Notes: generated by a model from the sequence alone, not told the origin. DNA of 64,000 nt from Chlamydiota bacterium (GCA_013287985.1 JABDCT010000003.1:1-64000), one strand, 5' to 3'. Shown: positions 23,503 to 32,665, numbered from the stretch's first letter. Made by a program: numbers and translations.

Positions 23503-23901
23503 CTATTGTATTAACTTTGTATAAATAGTAATCGATTGCAATAATTGATTGGCACCTACATCGTTTTGTGCATATTTTGCTAGATTCTGTGCTGCTTGCT
23601 CTAATCTAAGTTTCCTTGCGGAAGGCTTTTTAACCAGAACAGGAGTTTCGTCTTTTGGTGCCGGTGCGGGTTGGGGAGCTGGGGCCTTTTGGATAACCTT
23701 TTTAGGTTGAGTGGTTGATGGAGCAGGTGAAGGAGGGGGTGTAGGGGGTAGGGATGGAGCAGCTTTTGCTATTTTACTTTGGACTAATCTATCAATGGTT
23801 TTGCCCAATTCTCTCACTATTGGATGATCGTCGCTTTTAAAGATATCAGCACTGTCCCGCAAATGCTTGATACTAGTAACTGGGGATGTGGGGGTTGACA
23901 T
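23503..23901 (-). CDS. small Pro-rich linker protein, unknown function
   Basis: 132 residues from the ATG at 23901, chosen for AAGGAGATAATAAT just upstream; a longer frame into the AT-rich leader gives only an Ile-rich artefact. The first 15 residues hold TP and SP sites (MSTPTSPVTS). Residues of about 50-95 are a Pro/Ala/Lys-rich linker (PPTPPPSPAPS, PAPQPAPAPK). The ends are short helical segments. No signal peptide, no known domain. The leader at 23902-23980 is very AT-rich. It could be a secreted effector or chaperone-like protein, but nothing in the sequence decides. Confidence 0.6.
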   Translation of the reverse strand: MSTPTSPVTSIKHLRDSADIFKSDDHPIVRELGKTIDRLVQSKIAKAAPSLPPTPPPSPAPSTTQPKKVIQKAPAPQPAPAPKDETPVLVKKPSARKLRLEQAAQNLAKYAQNDVGANQLLQSITIYTKLIQ

Positions 23902-23979
23902 ATTATTATCTCCTTGGATTATTATAAATAACAATCCAATTATAATAATAATATTGATAATAATCAATAAAAACTTTAA
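23902..23979 (-). promoter_or_regulatory. AT-rich leader of the Pro-rich protein gene
   Basis: Almost pure A/T with repeated TTATTATAATT words, directly upstream of AAGGAG at about 23908-23914. It belongs to the same style of leader seen at 600, 21144, 37681 and 58960. Confidence 0.4.
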
Positions 23980-25158
23980 TTATTCTATAATTAAGTCGTT
24001 TTCAAGGTGCTTTTTAAGGGCTGCTAAGAATCCGCATCCATACATCCCATCAAGGACCCTATGGTCAAAGGTCAGGGAGATCGACATCATCGAACGGACG
24101 GCCAGAAGGTCATCCTCTAAGGGTATAACCCTCTTCTGGATAGCTCCGACCCCAACAATGGCCACCTCTGGATAGCGGATGATGGGGATGCCGATCTGGA
24201 TGCCCGACATGCCGAAATTGGTCATGGTGACGGTCCCCTCTTTCACGTCGTCGGGGGAGAGGGTCCCGCTGCGGGCTTTCTGGGAGAGGTCGGCGAGGTT
24301 TTTGGCGATTTCGAGCAGTTTAAGCGACTGGCAGTGCTTGATCACGGGCACCATGACGCCCTGCTCTACGCTCACGGCAACGCCTAGGTTGACAAAGCGC
24401 TTCACGACGATGGTGTCGCCATCCAAGGAGGAGTTGAGGAAGGGGAACTCCTGGAGAGCACGGGTAATGGCGCGCACCACGAAGGAGCTTATGGTCAGTT
24501 TGATGCCCTGTTTTTCGAGGATGGCATCGCGTTCTTTCTGGACGAGGCGGGTGATGCCCGTCACGTCGACTTCGCAGATGAGCGAGGCATGAGGCGCTTC
24601 GTAGAAGGAGCGGACCATATTATCGGCAATCGCCTTGCGCATGCCCGACATTTTAACGCGCTCGACATCGGCGGTCGGCAGGGCGCGTCCACAGGTCGGC
24701 GTGCCGCTGCGCTTGGCAGCGAGGTAATCTTCGAGATCTTTCTTGGTGATGCGGCCGCCCGCGCCTGTACCCGCAATGCGCTCTAGTTCGCTTAAGGGCA
24801 CTCCCTGCTCTTTTGCTTGGCGCAGGAGGGCTGGCGAGTAGAATTCCTGCATATCTGCAGATGCGGCAGCGGGTTTTTGCGCCTGTACAGCGGCGATGGG
24901 CTCGGCTCCTGCGCTTGTGCTAGCAATAATAGCGAGCAGCTCGCCGACGTTTAAGTCCTGATCGATGGCGGCGTGGATCTCCTTGAGGACGCCGGATACA
25001 GGAGATGGGATTTCGCTATTGACCTTATCTGTCGAAACTTCGAGAAGGGGCTCATCCTTTTTGACATGATCGCCGACTTTTTTAAACCATTGGACAATGG
25101 TGGCATTCATGATACTTTCGCCAAGCTTGGGCAGGGTGACGGGAATATCTTGACTCAT
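23980..25158 (-). CDS. dihydrolipoamide acyltransferase (E2) of a 2-oxoacid dehydrogenase complex
   Basis: 392 residues. The N-terminal lipoyl domain has the lipoylated Lys in LEVSTDKVNSEIPSP (about residue 46). A peripheral-subunit-binding domain follows an Ala/Pro hinge (SPALLRQAKEQGV, AGTGAGGRITKKDLEDYL). The C-terminal catalytic domain ends in LTFDHRVLDGMYG with the active-site His and Asp. E2 subunits form the core of pyruvate, 2-oxoglutarate or branched-chain complexes. No E1 or E3 gene is adjacent, and the sequence does not settle which complex; the single lipoyl domain and ESIMNATI opening favour a 2-oxoglutarate or branched-chain type. It follows lpxK by 4 bp. Confidence 0.88.
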   Translation of the reverse strand: MSQDIPVTLPKLGESIMNATIVQWFKKVGDHVKKDEPLLEVSTDKVNSEIPSPVSGVLKEIHAAIDQDLNVGELLAIIASTSAGAEPIAAVQAQKPAAASADMQEFYSPALLRQAKEQGVPLSELERIAGTGAGGRITKKDLEDYLAAKRSGTPTCGRALPTADVERVKMSGMRKAIADNMVRSFYEAPHASLICEVDVTGITRLVQKERDAILEKQGIKLTISSFVVRAITRALQEFPFLNSSLDGDTIVVKRFVNLGVAVSVEQGVMVPVIKHCQSLKLLEIAKNLADLSQKARSGTLSPDDVKEGTVTMTNFGMSGIQIGIPIIRYPEVAIVGVGAIQKRVIPLEDDLLAVRSMMSISLTFDHRVLDGMYGCGFLAALKKHLENDLIIE

Positions 25159-25162
25159 GGTT

Positions 25163-26209
25163 TTAAGTCTCCTTTCTCATTTGTTCGATTAGTATTTCAA
25201 GCGCAGCGCTATTAAAATGCGGCACGGCTTCAATCTCTAGTGTTTGGACGGGAAGTTCGAGATTGAGCTCTTCAGGTAGTTTGATGCGGTCTTTTTCGGT
25301 GCAGACGAGGCAATCGGCGCCAAGGGCGCGGCAATGGCGTGCAAATTGGGTGAGGAATTCCAGGGAAAAAGCGACGTGGTCAGATTGTGTTTCAGTCGCC
25401 AGGAGCTGGCACCCATTCTGTTTCAGGGTGCAGAAAAAGCGGTCGGGAGCTGCGATGGCACAGAACGCTCCTACGCGTTTGCCTGCAAGCGTTTCCCCAT
25501 TTAAAAGACTAAGACCCATTCCGACGACAGGCGCTGCCGTATATTCAGCAAGAGTCTCTTGGATCCCCTTGAATTCTGCTTCATCGTGCACGCCGCTCAC
25601 GACGATGAGGGATGCTTCCATCAGGCGGCTCGGCGAATCTCTTAAGAAACCCCGCGGGAGATAGCAGCCGCCGCCAAAGAGCGAGCGCGCATGCATCACG
25701 ACGATCTCTTTGGTGCGCGCGAGTCTGCGGTGTTGCATGCCATCGTCGAGCAGAATGATCTCCGCGCCTAGCTGGAGAGCGTACAGGGCAGAGCGGATGC
25801 GGTCTTTTCCGGCGATCACGATCGCTTCAGGGAGCTTATGCGATAGCAGACATGGTTCATCCCCACACTCCTCCGCTTCGACCTTCTCATCGACAACAAG
25901 CGGCTTGTCCATGTGCTCTACACGGCTGCGATAGCCGCGCGAGAGAATTGCGACTTTGCCATAGGGCATGAGCGCCTTGGCGAGATAGAGGACGAAGGGG
26001 GTCTTGCCCGCACCGCCGGCGACGATATTGCCTACGCTGATCACGGGTACGGGAAGCTCTTTTGTCTCGAAGAGGCCGATGTCATAGCCGACATTGCGCA
26101 AATAGACTCCGGCTCCATAGCCGTAACTGAGCACGCGCAGGAACCCCAGCGCCATGGGAGGGGCTTTCTTGCGGCCTTCAAGTATGTCAACGATGTTCAT
26201 TTCAAGCAT
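25163..26209 (-). CDS. lpxK: tetraacyldisaccharide 4'-kinase LpxK
   Basis: 348 residues. An N-terminal membrane-associated region is followed by the LpxK P-loop VISVGNIVAGGAGKTPF (about residue 55), the YRSR block after AILSRG, the ILLDDGMQHRRLARTKEIVV block and the C-terminal VCTEKDRIKLP block. The enzyme phosphorylates the lipid A precursor at the inner membrane. It overlaps gmhA by 8 bp and precedes the E2 gene by 4 bp, so the three are probably cotranscribed. Confidence 0.93.
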   Translation of the reverse strand: MLEMNIVDILEGRKKAPPMALGFLRVLSYGYGAGVYLRNVGYDIGLFETKELPVPVISVGNIVAGGAGKTPFVLYLAKALMPYGKVAILSRGYRSRVEHMDKPLVVDEKVEAEECGDEPCLLSHKLPEAIVIAGKDRIRSALYALQLGAEIILLDDGMQHRRLARTKEIVVMHARSLFGGGCYLPRGFLRDSPSRLMEASLIVVSGVHDEAEFKGIQETLAEYTAAPVVGMGLSLLNGETLAGKRVGAFCAIAAPDRFFCTLKQNGCQLLATETQSDHVAFSLEFLTQFARHCRALGADCLVCTEKDRIKLPEELNLELPVQTLEIEAVPHFNSAALEILIEQMRKET

Positions 26210-26777
26210 GGAACAGGCGCCTCTCGACCATTTGGATGATGATGTGGATCGCTGTCATATGCGCTTCTTGGATGCGATCGGAGTAGGGAAATCCTGGGAC
26301 AATCCACTCCAAATCGGCGATTCCTTTGAGTTTGCCACCGGTTTTACCCAGGAAGGCGATCGTTTGTAGTCCTTTTTCTTTTGCACAGCGGACGCCCTGG
26401 AGCAGATTCGCCGAGTTTCCGCTCGTCGTCAGGGCAACGAAGATATCCCCGCGCTGTCCATAAGCTTCGACCCCGCGTGCAAAGACATCTTCAAAACCGA
26501 GGTCATTCGCCGTGCACGTCAGATGGCCGGGGCAGGAAAGGGCAATTGCGGGAAGCGCGCGCCGCTTGGCGCGAAAGACTCCGGTGAGCTCTTCGGCAAA
26601 GTGCATCGCATCGCAGAGGCTTCCGCCGTTGCCGGCGATCAGCAGCTTGCAGCGCTCTTCAAAGCAACTGGCAATGAGCTGGCTGGCGCGTTCAATAAAA
26701 TCTAGACTTTGCGGATCCTTGAGATGCTCGATCGCGCGCACCCCGTCTTCCACTGCACTTAATATCTCGGCTCTCAT
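26202..26777 (-). CDS. gmhA: sedoheptulose-7-phosphate isomerase
   Basis: 191 residues, SIS fold. GmhA features are LLIAGNGGSLCDAMHFAEELTG (about 43-65), the FRAKRRALPAIALS segment, NDLGFEDVFARGVEA and VALTTSGNSANLLQGV (about 115), then IQEAHMTAIHIIIQMVE near the end with the metal His. It makes D-glycero-heptose phosphate for the lipopolysaccharide core. It is first in the gmhA-lpxK group and overlaps lpxK by 8 bp. An intergenic palindrome lies upstream. Confidence 0.92.
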   Translation of the reverse strand: MRAEILSAVEDGVRAIEHLKDPQSLDFIERASQLIASCFEERCKLLIAGNGGSLCDAMHFAEELTGVFRAKRRALPAIALSCPGHLTCTANDLGFEDVFARGVEAYGQRGDIFVALTTSGNSANLLQGVRCAKEKGLQTIAFLGKTGGKLKGIADLEWIVPGFPYSDRIQEAHMTAIHIIIQMVERRLFHA

Positions 26778-26891
26778 GACCCCCTATGATATTTGCTGCT
26801 TCGATATTGACACTAGAGGAAAATGCAAACTAGTACATAGTCAATAAAGTTTTTAAGTAAAAGAGGTTGATTTTGGGCTTCCATTTCACAA

Positions 26892-27129
26892 GTCGGGGAC
26901 ATGTCCGTTGGCATGTCCCCCGCTGGCCCCCTTGAGCCTCCCCATCCCACAACCAGAGTGAAGACTTTCACTCTGGTTGCGGGCCCCTCCTCGCTTCGCC
27001 AAATCGCGTCCATCCCAAAAATGGAGTGAAAGTCTTCACTCTGGTTGTGGGATGGACGCGATTTGGCAAAGCGAGATGAGGCTCAAGAAGGCAGCGGGAA
27101 ACGCGTACACGCAGTGACGTGTTTCCGAC
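26892..27129. repeat. nested intergenic palindrome, 238 bp (third type, single copy)
   Basis: The 423-bp gap between gmhA and the ZntA-like gene holds no gene. It is a multi-armed inverted repeat centred near 27010. Outermost GTCGG (26892) pairs with CCGAC (27125-27129). The left arm then folds into its own hairpin (GGGGACATG / CATGTCCCC, 26896-26921), and the right arm into a different hairpin near 27098-27126. Next, CCGCTG...TTGAGCCTC pairs with GAGGCTCAA...GCAGCGG. The inner arms (about 26940-26973 with 27022-27055) match for 31-32 bases, and a segment near 26991-27016 pairs with 27050-27075. It resembles a cruciform or non-autonomous element. Confidence 0.75.
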
Positions 27130-27200
27130 ATGACTATAGAGGCCGAAAATAAATCCTAAACAATTTTAAAAATTTTTGTTAAATATACTAAAGTAAAGAA

Positions 27201-29345
27201 ATGGAAAAAATAATCTTTAAAGTCGAAGGTCTCGACTGCCAGGAGGAGTGCTCTCTTCTTGATAAGGCACTCAAACCCGAAGAAGGGATCAAAGAGCTCA
27301 GCTATGACGTGATAAGTGGCTGTGTGACAATCACTTACGATCCATCTGCGATCGATTCGAAGCGCATCCAAGAACTCATCCACTCTACCGGTATGCGCGC
27401 CACGGAGGCGCACCAAAAAAGCGAGCGCTCCCATGGACGCGCCCTGCTCTGCCTGCTCAGCGCTCTTTTTCTGCTCGCTGGTCTGATCACCCACTGGATC
27501 TCCCACCCCTCCCTCTCCGATATTTTAGGGATTGCGGTAGAAAGGGAATCTCTTCCCATACCCGTTATTCTGCTTTATTTAAGCGCGATGGTCTCCGGCA
27601 GCTGGTATGTCCTTCCCAAAGCGTATGCAAGCATCCGCCATCTGCGCCCCGACATGAACCTTCTCATGGTCGTTGCCATCATCGGCGCGATGATCCTGGG
27701 TCAGTGGTTCGAAGGCGCCACGGTCGCTTTTCTCTTTTCGCTTTCACTGCTACTTGAACATTGGAGCGTCGAACGCGCGCGGCGCGCCATTGGGGCTCTC
27801 CTCGATCTCACTCCTGCTCTTGGACGCGTCATCAAAGGCGAGCAAATTATTGAAAAACATGTCGAGGAGATCCAGGAGGGAGAAATTATTTTAATCCGCC
27901 CTGGCGAAAGAATCCCGCTCGACGGATTAGTTGTCAAAGGCAGCTCGTCTGTCAATCAGGCGCCCATCACCGGTGAATCGCTGCCCGCGCCCAAGCAAAA
28001 GGGCGATCCCGTTTTTGCCGGGACGCTCAACGAAGAGGGAGCGCTGGAATGCCGAGTCACGAAACGCTTTAGCGACACGACGCTTGCGCGCATCATCGAG
28101 ATGGTGCAAGAAGCGCGAGCGCGCAAAGCCAAAAGCGAGCAGTGGGTCGAACGCTTCGCTAGAGTCTACACGCCTCTAATGATGGGTCTTGCCCTCCTCA
28201 TCGCCCTGCTTCCCCCGCTTTTCTTCGGCGGCGAATGGGCTACATGGGTCTATCGCGCTCTTGTGGTTCTCGTCATCGCCTGTCCTTGTGCTCTCGTCAT
28301 TTCTACGCCTGTTTCGATCGTCTCAGCACTGACTGCGGCAGCCCGAAGAGGCCTGCTCATTAAAGGCGGCGTCTACCTCGAAGCAGCCGGACGCGTCGAC
28401 GCGATCGCCTTCGACAAGACGGGCACTCTCACTATGGGCCACCCCGTGGTGCAGCGCGTCATCCCTCTCGATCAGCACACCGAACAAGAGCTGCTTGAAA
28501 TTGCTGCTGCGCTGGAAAAATCGAGCGAGCATCCGATCGCTAGAGCCATCCTCAAAAAAGCCGCTGAGAAAAATATCCGCGTTCCGCACGCTGAAGAGTT
28601 TCGCATCTTTAAAGGCCTCGGAGCCGAAGGGACTGTGGCCGGTACGCGCTACTGGATCGGCAGCCACCGCTTCATGCACGACCGTGGAGGTGAAACTCCT
28701 CAGGCGCACAAACACGCGCTGGAGATGGAAGATGCAGGCCACTCGGTCGTTGCCATCGGCGATTTCCACCACATCTGTGGACTGATCAGCGTAGCAGATA
28801 GTCCGCGTCCCTTTGTGAAGCAGACGCTGCAGGCCTTGCGCTCCCTTGGTGCAAAAAAGCTGATCATGCTCACCGGCGACAACCAGGCAACCGCGAGCTC
28901 CCTCGCAAAAGAGGTCGGCATCACAGCGTTTCGCGCGGAGCTCTTGCCGGAAGACAAGGTGCAAATTGTACGCGAGCTGACCAAAGAATTTCGCGTCATC
29001 GCCATGGTCGGCGATGGGATTAACGACGCACCTGCTCTTGCCGCCAGCCATCTCGGCATTGCGATGGGCGGAGCCGGCAGCGATGCAGCGTTCGAGACTG
29101 CTGACATCGTCCTCATGGCCGATGATCTCTCGCATCTTCCGCGCCTCATCCGCCATGCGCGCCGCACGCTGAAGATCATCAAACAGAATATCTCGCTCTC
29201 ACTCGGCTTGAAGGCCCTCTTTTTGATCTTGGCGATGGTGGGGCTTTCTTCGCTCTGGATGGCGATTGCCGCAGACACGGGGGCATCTCTCGTCGTCGTG
29301 CTCAACGGTCTGCGCCTTCTTAAGTATGAAGAAAACGCTCCATAA
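27201..29345 (+). CDS. zntA: Zn(2+)/Cd(2+)-type P1B ATPase (ZntA/CadA-like)
   Basis: 714 residues. An N-terminal HMA-like domain (1-65) has its metal motif altered to GLDCQEEC, that is C-x3-C. Helices precede the ITGES loop; the metal site is VIACPCALVISTPVSIVSA (Cys at about 361). DKTGTLTMGH (Asp at about 405), SSEHPIARAI, MLTGDNQATA and [15 protein letters not shown] complete the catalytic core. The last helix contains AADTGASLVVVLNGLRLL, the conserved Asp of the Zn/Cd/Pb subgroup. It should export divalent heavy metal. asd follows after 14 bp. Confidence 0.92.
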   Translation: MEKIIFKVEGLDCQEECSLLDKALKPEEGIKELSYDVISGCVTITYDPSAIDSKRIQELIHSTGMRATEAHQKSERSHGRALLCLLSALFLLAGLITHWISHPSLSDILGIAVERESLPIPVILLYLSAMVSGSWYVLPKAYASIRHLRPDMNLLMVVAIIGAMILGQWFEGATVAFLFSLSLLLEHWSVERARRAIGALLDLTPALGRVIKGEQIIEKHVEEIQEGEIILIRPGERIPLDGLVVKGSSSVNQAPITGESLPAPKQKGDPVFAGTLNEEGALECRVTKRFSDTTLARIIEMVQEARARKAKSEQWVERFARVYTPLMMGLALLIALLPPLFFGGEWATWVYRALVVLVIACPCALVISTPVSIVSALTAAARRGLLIKGGVYLEAAGRVDAIAFDKTGTLTMGHPVVQRVIPLDQHTEQELLEIAAALEKSSEHPIARAILKKAAEKNIRVPHAEEFRIFKGLGAEGTVAGTRYWIGSHRFMHDRGGETPQAHKHALEMEDAGHSVVAIGDFHHICGLISVADSPRPFVKQTLQALRSLGAKKLIMLTGDNQATASSLAKEVGITAFRAELLPEDKVQIVRELTKEFRVIAMVGDGINDAPALAASHLGIAMGGAGSDAAFETADIVLMADDLSHLPRLIRHARRTLKIIKQNISLSLGLKALFLILAMVGLSSLWMAIAADTGASLVVVLNGLRLLKYEENAP

Positions 29346-29359
29346 TCTAGAATATCGTC

Positions 29360-30370
29360 ATGCAAGTGGCAATTGTCGGTCCCACGGGCGCGGTGGGCAT
29401 GGAGCTTTTGAAGCTCCTCGAGAAACGCGCCTTTCCCCTGAAACGCCTGCGCCTATTCGGTTCTCCCGCGTCTATCGGGAAAAAACTCTCTTTCAAAGGT
29501 GAGCTACTTCCCGTCGAGCCAATCGATTTTCATGGAGTTGATCTTGCGATTTTCTGCACCTCGCGAACGGTTTCAATAGAACTTGCGCCTCTTGCACGGT
29601 CTGCAGGAACTATCGTAATCGACAACAGTTCCGCTTTCCGCCTCAACCCCGATGTGCCGCTTGTGATCCCCGAGATCAATGGTGACACCCTCAAAACGCA
29701 TCAAGGGATGATCGCCTCTCCCAACTGCACCACGACGATAATGCTTCTGCCGCTTGCTCCACTCCATCGCAGGGCCAAGATCAAACGCATCGTCGCTGCG
29801 ACCTACCAGGCAGCCAGCGGCGCAGGCATCGCCGCCATGGAAGAGCTCAAGGAAGAGACGCGCGCGCACCTCAGCAATACTCCTTTCGAGCGCACCGTCA
29901 TGCCTCACCCTTACGCTTTTAATCTTTTTCCGCACGACTCTCCCCTTTTGCCGCACGGCTACGCCGAAGAAGAGATGAAGATGCTCCACGAGACGCGCAA
30001 GATACTCGGCGACGAGTCGATCCAGGTGACGGCGACATGTGTGCGCGTCCCCGTGCTGCGTGCGCATGCAGAAGCGCTCAATGTGGAATTCCGGAGCGAA
30101 CTCTCGAAAGAAGAGGCGCTCGCACTTTTGCGTACTACCGCCGGCGTTACTCTCCTCGAGGATTGGGAAAATAATCGCTTCCCTATGCCTAGCGATGCAA
30201 CAGAAAGCGAGCAGGTCTTTTGCGGCCGCCTGCGCGTCGATCAGTCTCAAGTCCGTACGCTGGAAATGTGGGTCGTTGGCGACCAGCTCCTGAAAGGCGC
30301 AGCGCTCAATAATATTCAAATAGCAGAAGGACTTGTGCTCCTTAACAAAAGTTTTTGCTCTTTGGGCTGA
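29360..30370 (+). CDS. asd: aspartate-semialdehyde dehydrogenase
   Basis: 336 residues. NADP-binding GPTGAVGMELL near the N-terminus, the active-site Cys in ASPNCTTTIM (about residue 123), AATYQAASGAG, and the substrate block ATCVRVPVLRAHAEAL. The enzyme feeds lysine/diaminopimelate and threonine synthesis. The last dozen residues (LVLLNKSFCSLG) and the stop codon lie inside the palindromic element at 30335-30498. The natural C-terminus was therefore replaced or extended when that element formed. Confidence 0.93.
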   Translation: MQVAIVGPTGAVGMELLKLLEKRAFPLKRLRLFGSPASIGKKLSFKGELLPVEPIDFHGVDLAIFCTSRTVSIELAPLARSAGTIVIDNSSAFRLNPDVPLVIPEINGDTLKTHQGMIASPNCTTTIMLLPLAPLHRRAKIKRIVAATYQAASGAGIAAMEELKEETRAHLSNTPFERTVMPHPYAFNLFPHDSPLLPHGYAEEEMKMLHETRKILGDESIQVTATCVRVPVLRAHAEALNVEFRSELSKEEALALLRTTAGVTLLEDWENNRFPMPSDATESEQVFCGRLRVDQSQVRTLEMWVVGDQLLKGAALNNIQIAEGLVLLNKSFCSLG

Positions 30371-30498
30371 CGTGAAAGCTCCCGGGGTTGAGTTCTCGCA
30401 AAAGGGGTTGTATTGAATTAATACTACCCCTTTTGCGAGAATCTCAACCGCGGGGCTTTGACGCAGCCGAAAGAGCAAACCCTTTTGTTAAGGAGCAC
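30335..30498. repeat. palindromic element, family 1, copy A (164 bp)
   Basis: A nearly perfect inverted repeat centred at 30416.5. Left end GTGCTCCTTAACAAAAG, right end CTTTTGTTAAGGAGCAC. Conserved linkers are GGGCTGACGTGAAAGCTCCC on the left and GGGGCTTTGACGCAGCC on the right. The core is AAAAGGGG...CCCCTTTT around ATTGAATTAAT. Between them lie paired blocks (GCTCTTT/AAAGAGC; TTCTCGC/GCGAGAA) that differ from copy B. It holds the asd stop codon, and its right end supplies AAGGAG for the MFS gene. Confidence 0.9.
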
Positions 30499-30501
30499 TG
30501 T

Positions 30502-31995
30502 GTGAATAATAAATGGTGGATTTTAGCAGCGATGACGAGCTGCATCTCAATGATCTTTATCGATATTACCGTGCTCCCCGTTGCACTCCCTACGATCGAG
30601 CGCCTGCTCGGCATTTCGGAGACAGGGTTGCACTGGATCGTCAACGCCTACACCCTCGCTCTCACGGTGCTCGTCCTCCCCGGCGGAAGGCTTGGCGACA
30701 TGTTGGGCCACCGCAAGGTCTTCTTCTGGGGGCTTACGATGTTCGCTCTCTTTTCAGCTCTCTGTGGACTCAGCAATAGCGGATGGTGGTTCATCGCAAG
30801 CCGCGCTCTCCAGGGCGTAGGCGGAGCGCTGCTGCTCCCCTGCACGACGGCCATCTTGATGGATGCATTTCCCTATAAAGAGCGGGGAAAAGCGATGGGC
30901 ATCTACATCGGCGTGGGGTCGATCTTTCTCGCTACTGGCCCCTTTGTCGGGGGCATCTTCACTCAATATGTCTCCTGGCGTCTCGTCTTCTGGATCAACG
31001 TACCCATCGCCCTGATCGGTTTTATCCTCGCCTACTTTTCTGTGCCGCGCACGCCGGGAAAGAAGGAGTCGTTCGATGTACGCGGTTTTCTCACCCTCTC
31101 TCTTGGTGTCAGCGCCATTGTAGTTGCGCTTATGGAGGCAGATGTCTGGAGCTGGAGCTCTCCCTTGACACTCGGTCTGCTCGCTCTTGGATTAGTGCTT
31201 TTGGCTCTATTGATTTACGTCGACCGACATGCGGAAAAGCCCTACATCGACTTCTCACTATTTAAGGAGCGGACCTTTCTGGGAACGCTTATCGCCATCT
31301 TTTGCACACAATTTATGATCATGCTAACGGTCTTCTGGAGTATCTACTTCCAGACGGGCTTAGACTTTTCCCCTGCAAAAAGCGGCTGGCTCAGTCTGCT
31401 CGGCAACTCTCCCCTCATTATCACGGCGCCTCTAGGCGGGTATCTGCTCGACCGCTTTGGCCCGCGCGTGCCGATCACTATCGGGTTTTGCCTCGTGCTC
31501 GGGGCTCTATTCTTCTTCTATCAGGTGTATGACACAGGAAGTATTCCGCTTATTCTTGCATCAGTTATCCCGTTTGGCTGCGGTATTCCGATGATTATCA
31601 CCCCTTGCATGACCTCCGCTCTACAGCACACTCCCGTTCACAAGCGTGGCCTAGCATCGGGCACCCTCGTCATGCTGCGCCAGCTCGGCTCGACGCTCGG
31701 ACTCGCCGTCTTCGGCTCACTTTTTTTGAGCCGCATGCATATCAACCTGATCAAATCTTTTGCACAAAATCCCGATACAGCCTCGGTAGCACCCGAACAG
31801 TTCACGGGGATTCTCGCCAAGACGCCATCTGCAGTTACCGCTCTAGAGCAGTTTCCAGAGGCGGTTCAGGGGTTTATTACGAAGAGTTTTGAGCTGGCTA
31901 ACAATAGCGCTTTTGCGGTGATTAATCTGCTGGGGATAGCGGTGATGTTCGTAGGGTTTTTAGCTGCTCTTTTTCTAATCAAGAAGAATGCCTAA
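30502..31995 (+). CDS. MFS drug exporter, DHA2 (EmrB/QacA) type
   Basis: 497 residues from the GTG at 30502. AAGGAG at 30490-30495 fits this start; the longer frame from 30388 is read through the palindrome and is rejected. About 14 helices. DHA2 features are DITVLPVALPTIERLLG, the motif A-type loop GGRLGDMLGHRKVF, the helix-4 RALQGVGGALLLP, and the motif C-type IGVGSIFLATGPFVGG followed by SWRLVFWINVPI. The family expels drugs or metabolites by proton antiport; the substrate is unknown. The ribosome binding site lies in the edge of a repeat element, so expression may depend on the folding of that element. Confidence 0.88.
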   Translation: MNNKWWILAAMTSCISMIFIDITVLPVALPTIERLLGISETGLHWIVNAYTLALTVLVLPGGRLGDMLGHRKVFFWGLTMFALFSALCGLSNSGWWFIASRALQGVGGALLLPCTTAILMDAFPYKERGKAMGIYIGVGSIFLATGPFVGGIFTQYVSWRLVFWINVPIALIGFILAYFSVPRTPGKKESFDVRGFLTLSLGVSAIVVALMEADVWSWSSPLTLGLLALGLVLLALLIYVDRHAEKPYIDFSLFKERTFLGTLIAIFCTQFMIMLTVFWSIYFQTGLDFSPAKSGWLSLLGNSPLIITAPLGGYLLDRFGPRVPITIGFCLVLGALFFFYQVYDTGSIPLILASVIPFGCGIPMIITPCMTSALQHTPVHKRGLASGTLVMLRQLGSTLGLAVFGSLFLSRMHINLIKSFAQNPDTASVAPEQFTGILAKTPSAVTALEQFPEAVQGFITKSFELANNSAFAVINLLGIAVMFVGFLAALFLIKKNA

Positions 31996-32002
31996 CCAAT
32001 TT

Positions 32003-32027
32003 AATCTCCGCATATTGTGCGGAGATT
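32003..32027. terminator. bidirectional terminator-like hairpin
   Basis: A perfect 10-bp stem (AATCTCCGCA / TGCGGAGATT) with a 5-nt loop lies between the convergent MFS gene and the gene ending at 32063. No long T-run follows. Confidence 0.55.
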
Positions 32028-32062
32028 ACGAGGATTATTCTCCGCATCCACGTCTTAAGTTA

Positions 32063-32656
32063 TTAAGATACTATAATTTGTAAAAATTGAAGCATGCGCT
32101 TTTGCTTCTCCGTTCTCTCTTGCTTGGCCAGCCAGATATAGGACCCTCTCACCTGTTCTCTGTGAGGCTTTAGAGCCTTAACCATTGAGTCATGGAGGAA
32201 GGGAAATGAGTAATAGAGAGCGAGCTTTTTCGGCATCGTATCCATCATGTCGAGAAGCTGCTTGGTCACTTGATCGAAATCGACGCCTTGTTCATCTTTG
32301 ATGAGCGCCTCAATCTGCGGCACTTTGTCTTGATTAGCGATGAGAAAAACCGCACAGCGCTTGGAATCCCAGCTTTTAAAAATCGCTCCGAATTGAGGAT
32401 TCTTAAGAAGCGTTTCTGCAACTTGTGCGTTGTACCTGAGGAATTCAGCGCGATCGTTTTCATAAAGATCCATGTAATCTGGCTCTTGCCTTGCAAAGCA
32501 GAAGAAAATTTTCTTCAAAAATGCCCAGATCATATCGAAGCAAGAGCTGCAATAGCCTTTGCTTTCTATACTGCTTTCACTATGGACGAACGCGCGTTTG
32601 ACGGGTTCATACTCAAAGACGGGTGGAATAGACTTTTGGATCGGTGGAATTTCCAT
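32063..32656 (-). CDS. hypothetical protein, lineage-specific
   Basis: 197 residues with no family I recognise. The region of about 33-55 is Cys- and aromatic-rich and hydrophobic (CSSCFDMIWAFLKKIFFCFA), which may be a membrane-contact helix. The rest is mainly helical and charged. TATAATTTTTCC directly precedes the ATG with no clear Shine-Dalgarno. It lies 9 bp after the pseudouridine synthase gene in the same direction and ends tail to tail with the MFS gene. Confidence 0.6.
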   Translation of the reverse strand: MEIPPIQKSIPPVFEYEPVKRAFVHSESSIESKGYCSSCFDMIWAFLKKIFFCFARQEPDYMDLYENDRAEFLRYNAQVAETLLKNPQFGAIFKSWDSKRCAVFLIANQDKVPQIEALIKDEQGVDFDQVTKQLLDMMDTMPKKLALYYSFPFLHDSMVKALKPHREQVRGSYIWLAKQERTEKQKRMLQFLQIIVS

Positions 32657-32665
32657 AAGGAAAAA

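Noticed and set aside
26813-27013. 66-codon frame in the gmhA-zntA gap
   Set aside because: It is produced by the nested palindrome; no ribosome site, and the product has no recognisable feature.
30388-30501. N-terminal extension of the MFS gene
   Set aside because: It is read through the palindrome; AAGGAG and the first transmembrane helix place the start at 30502.
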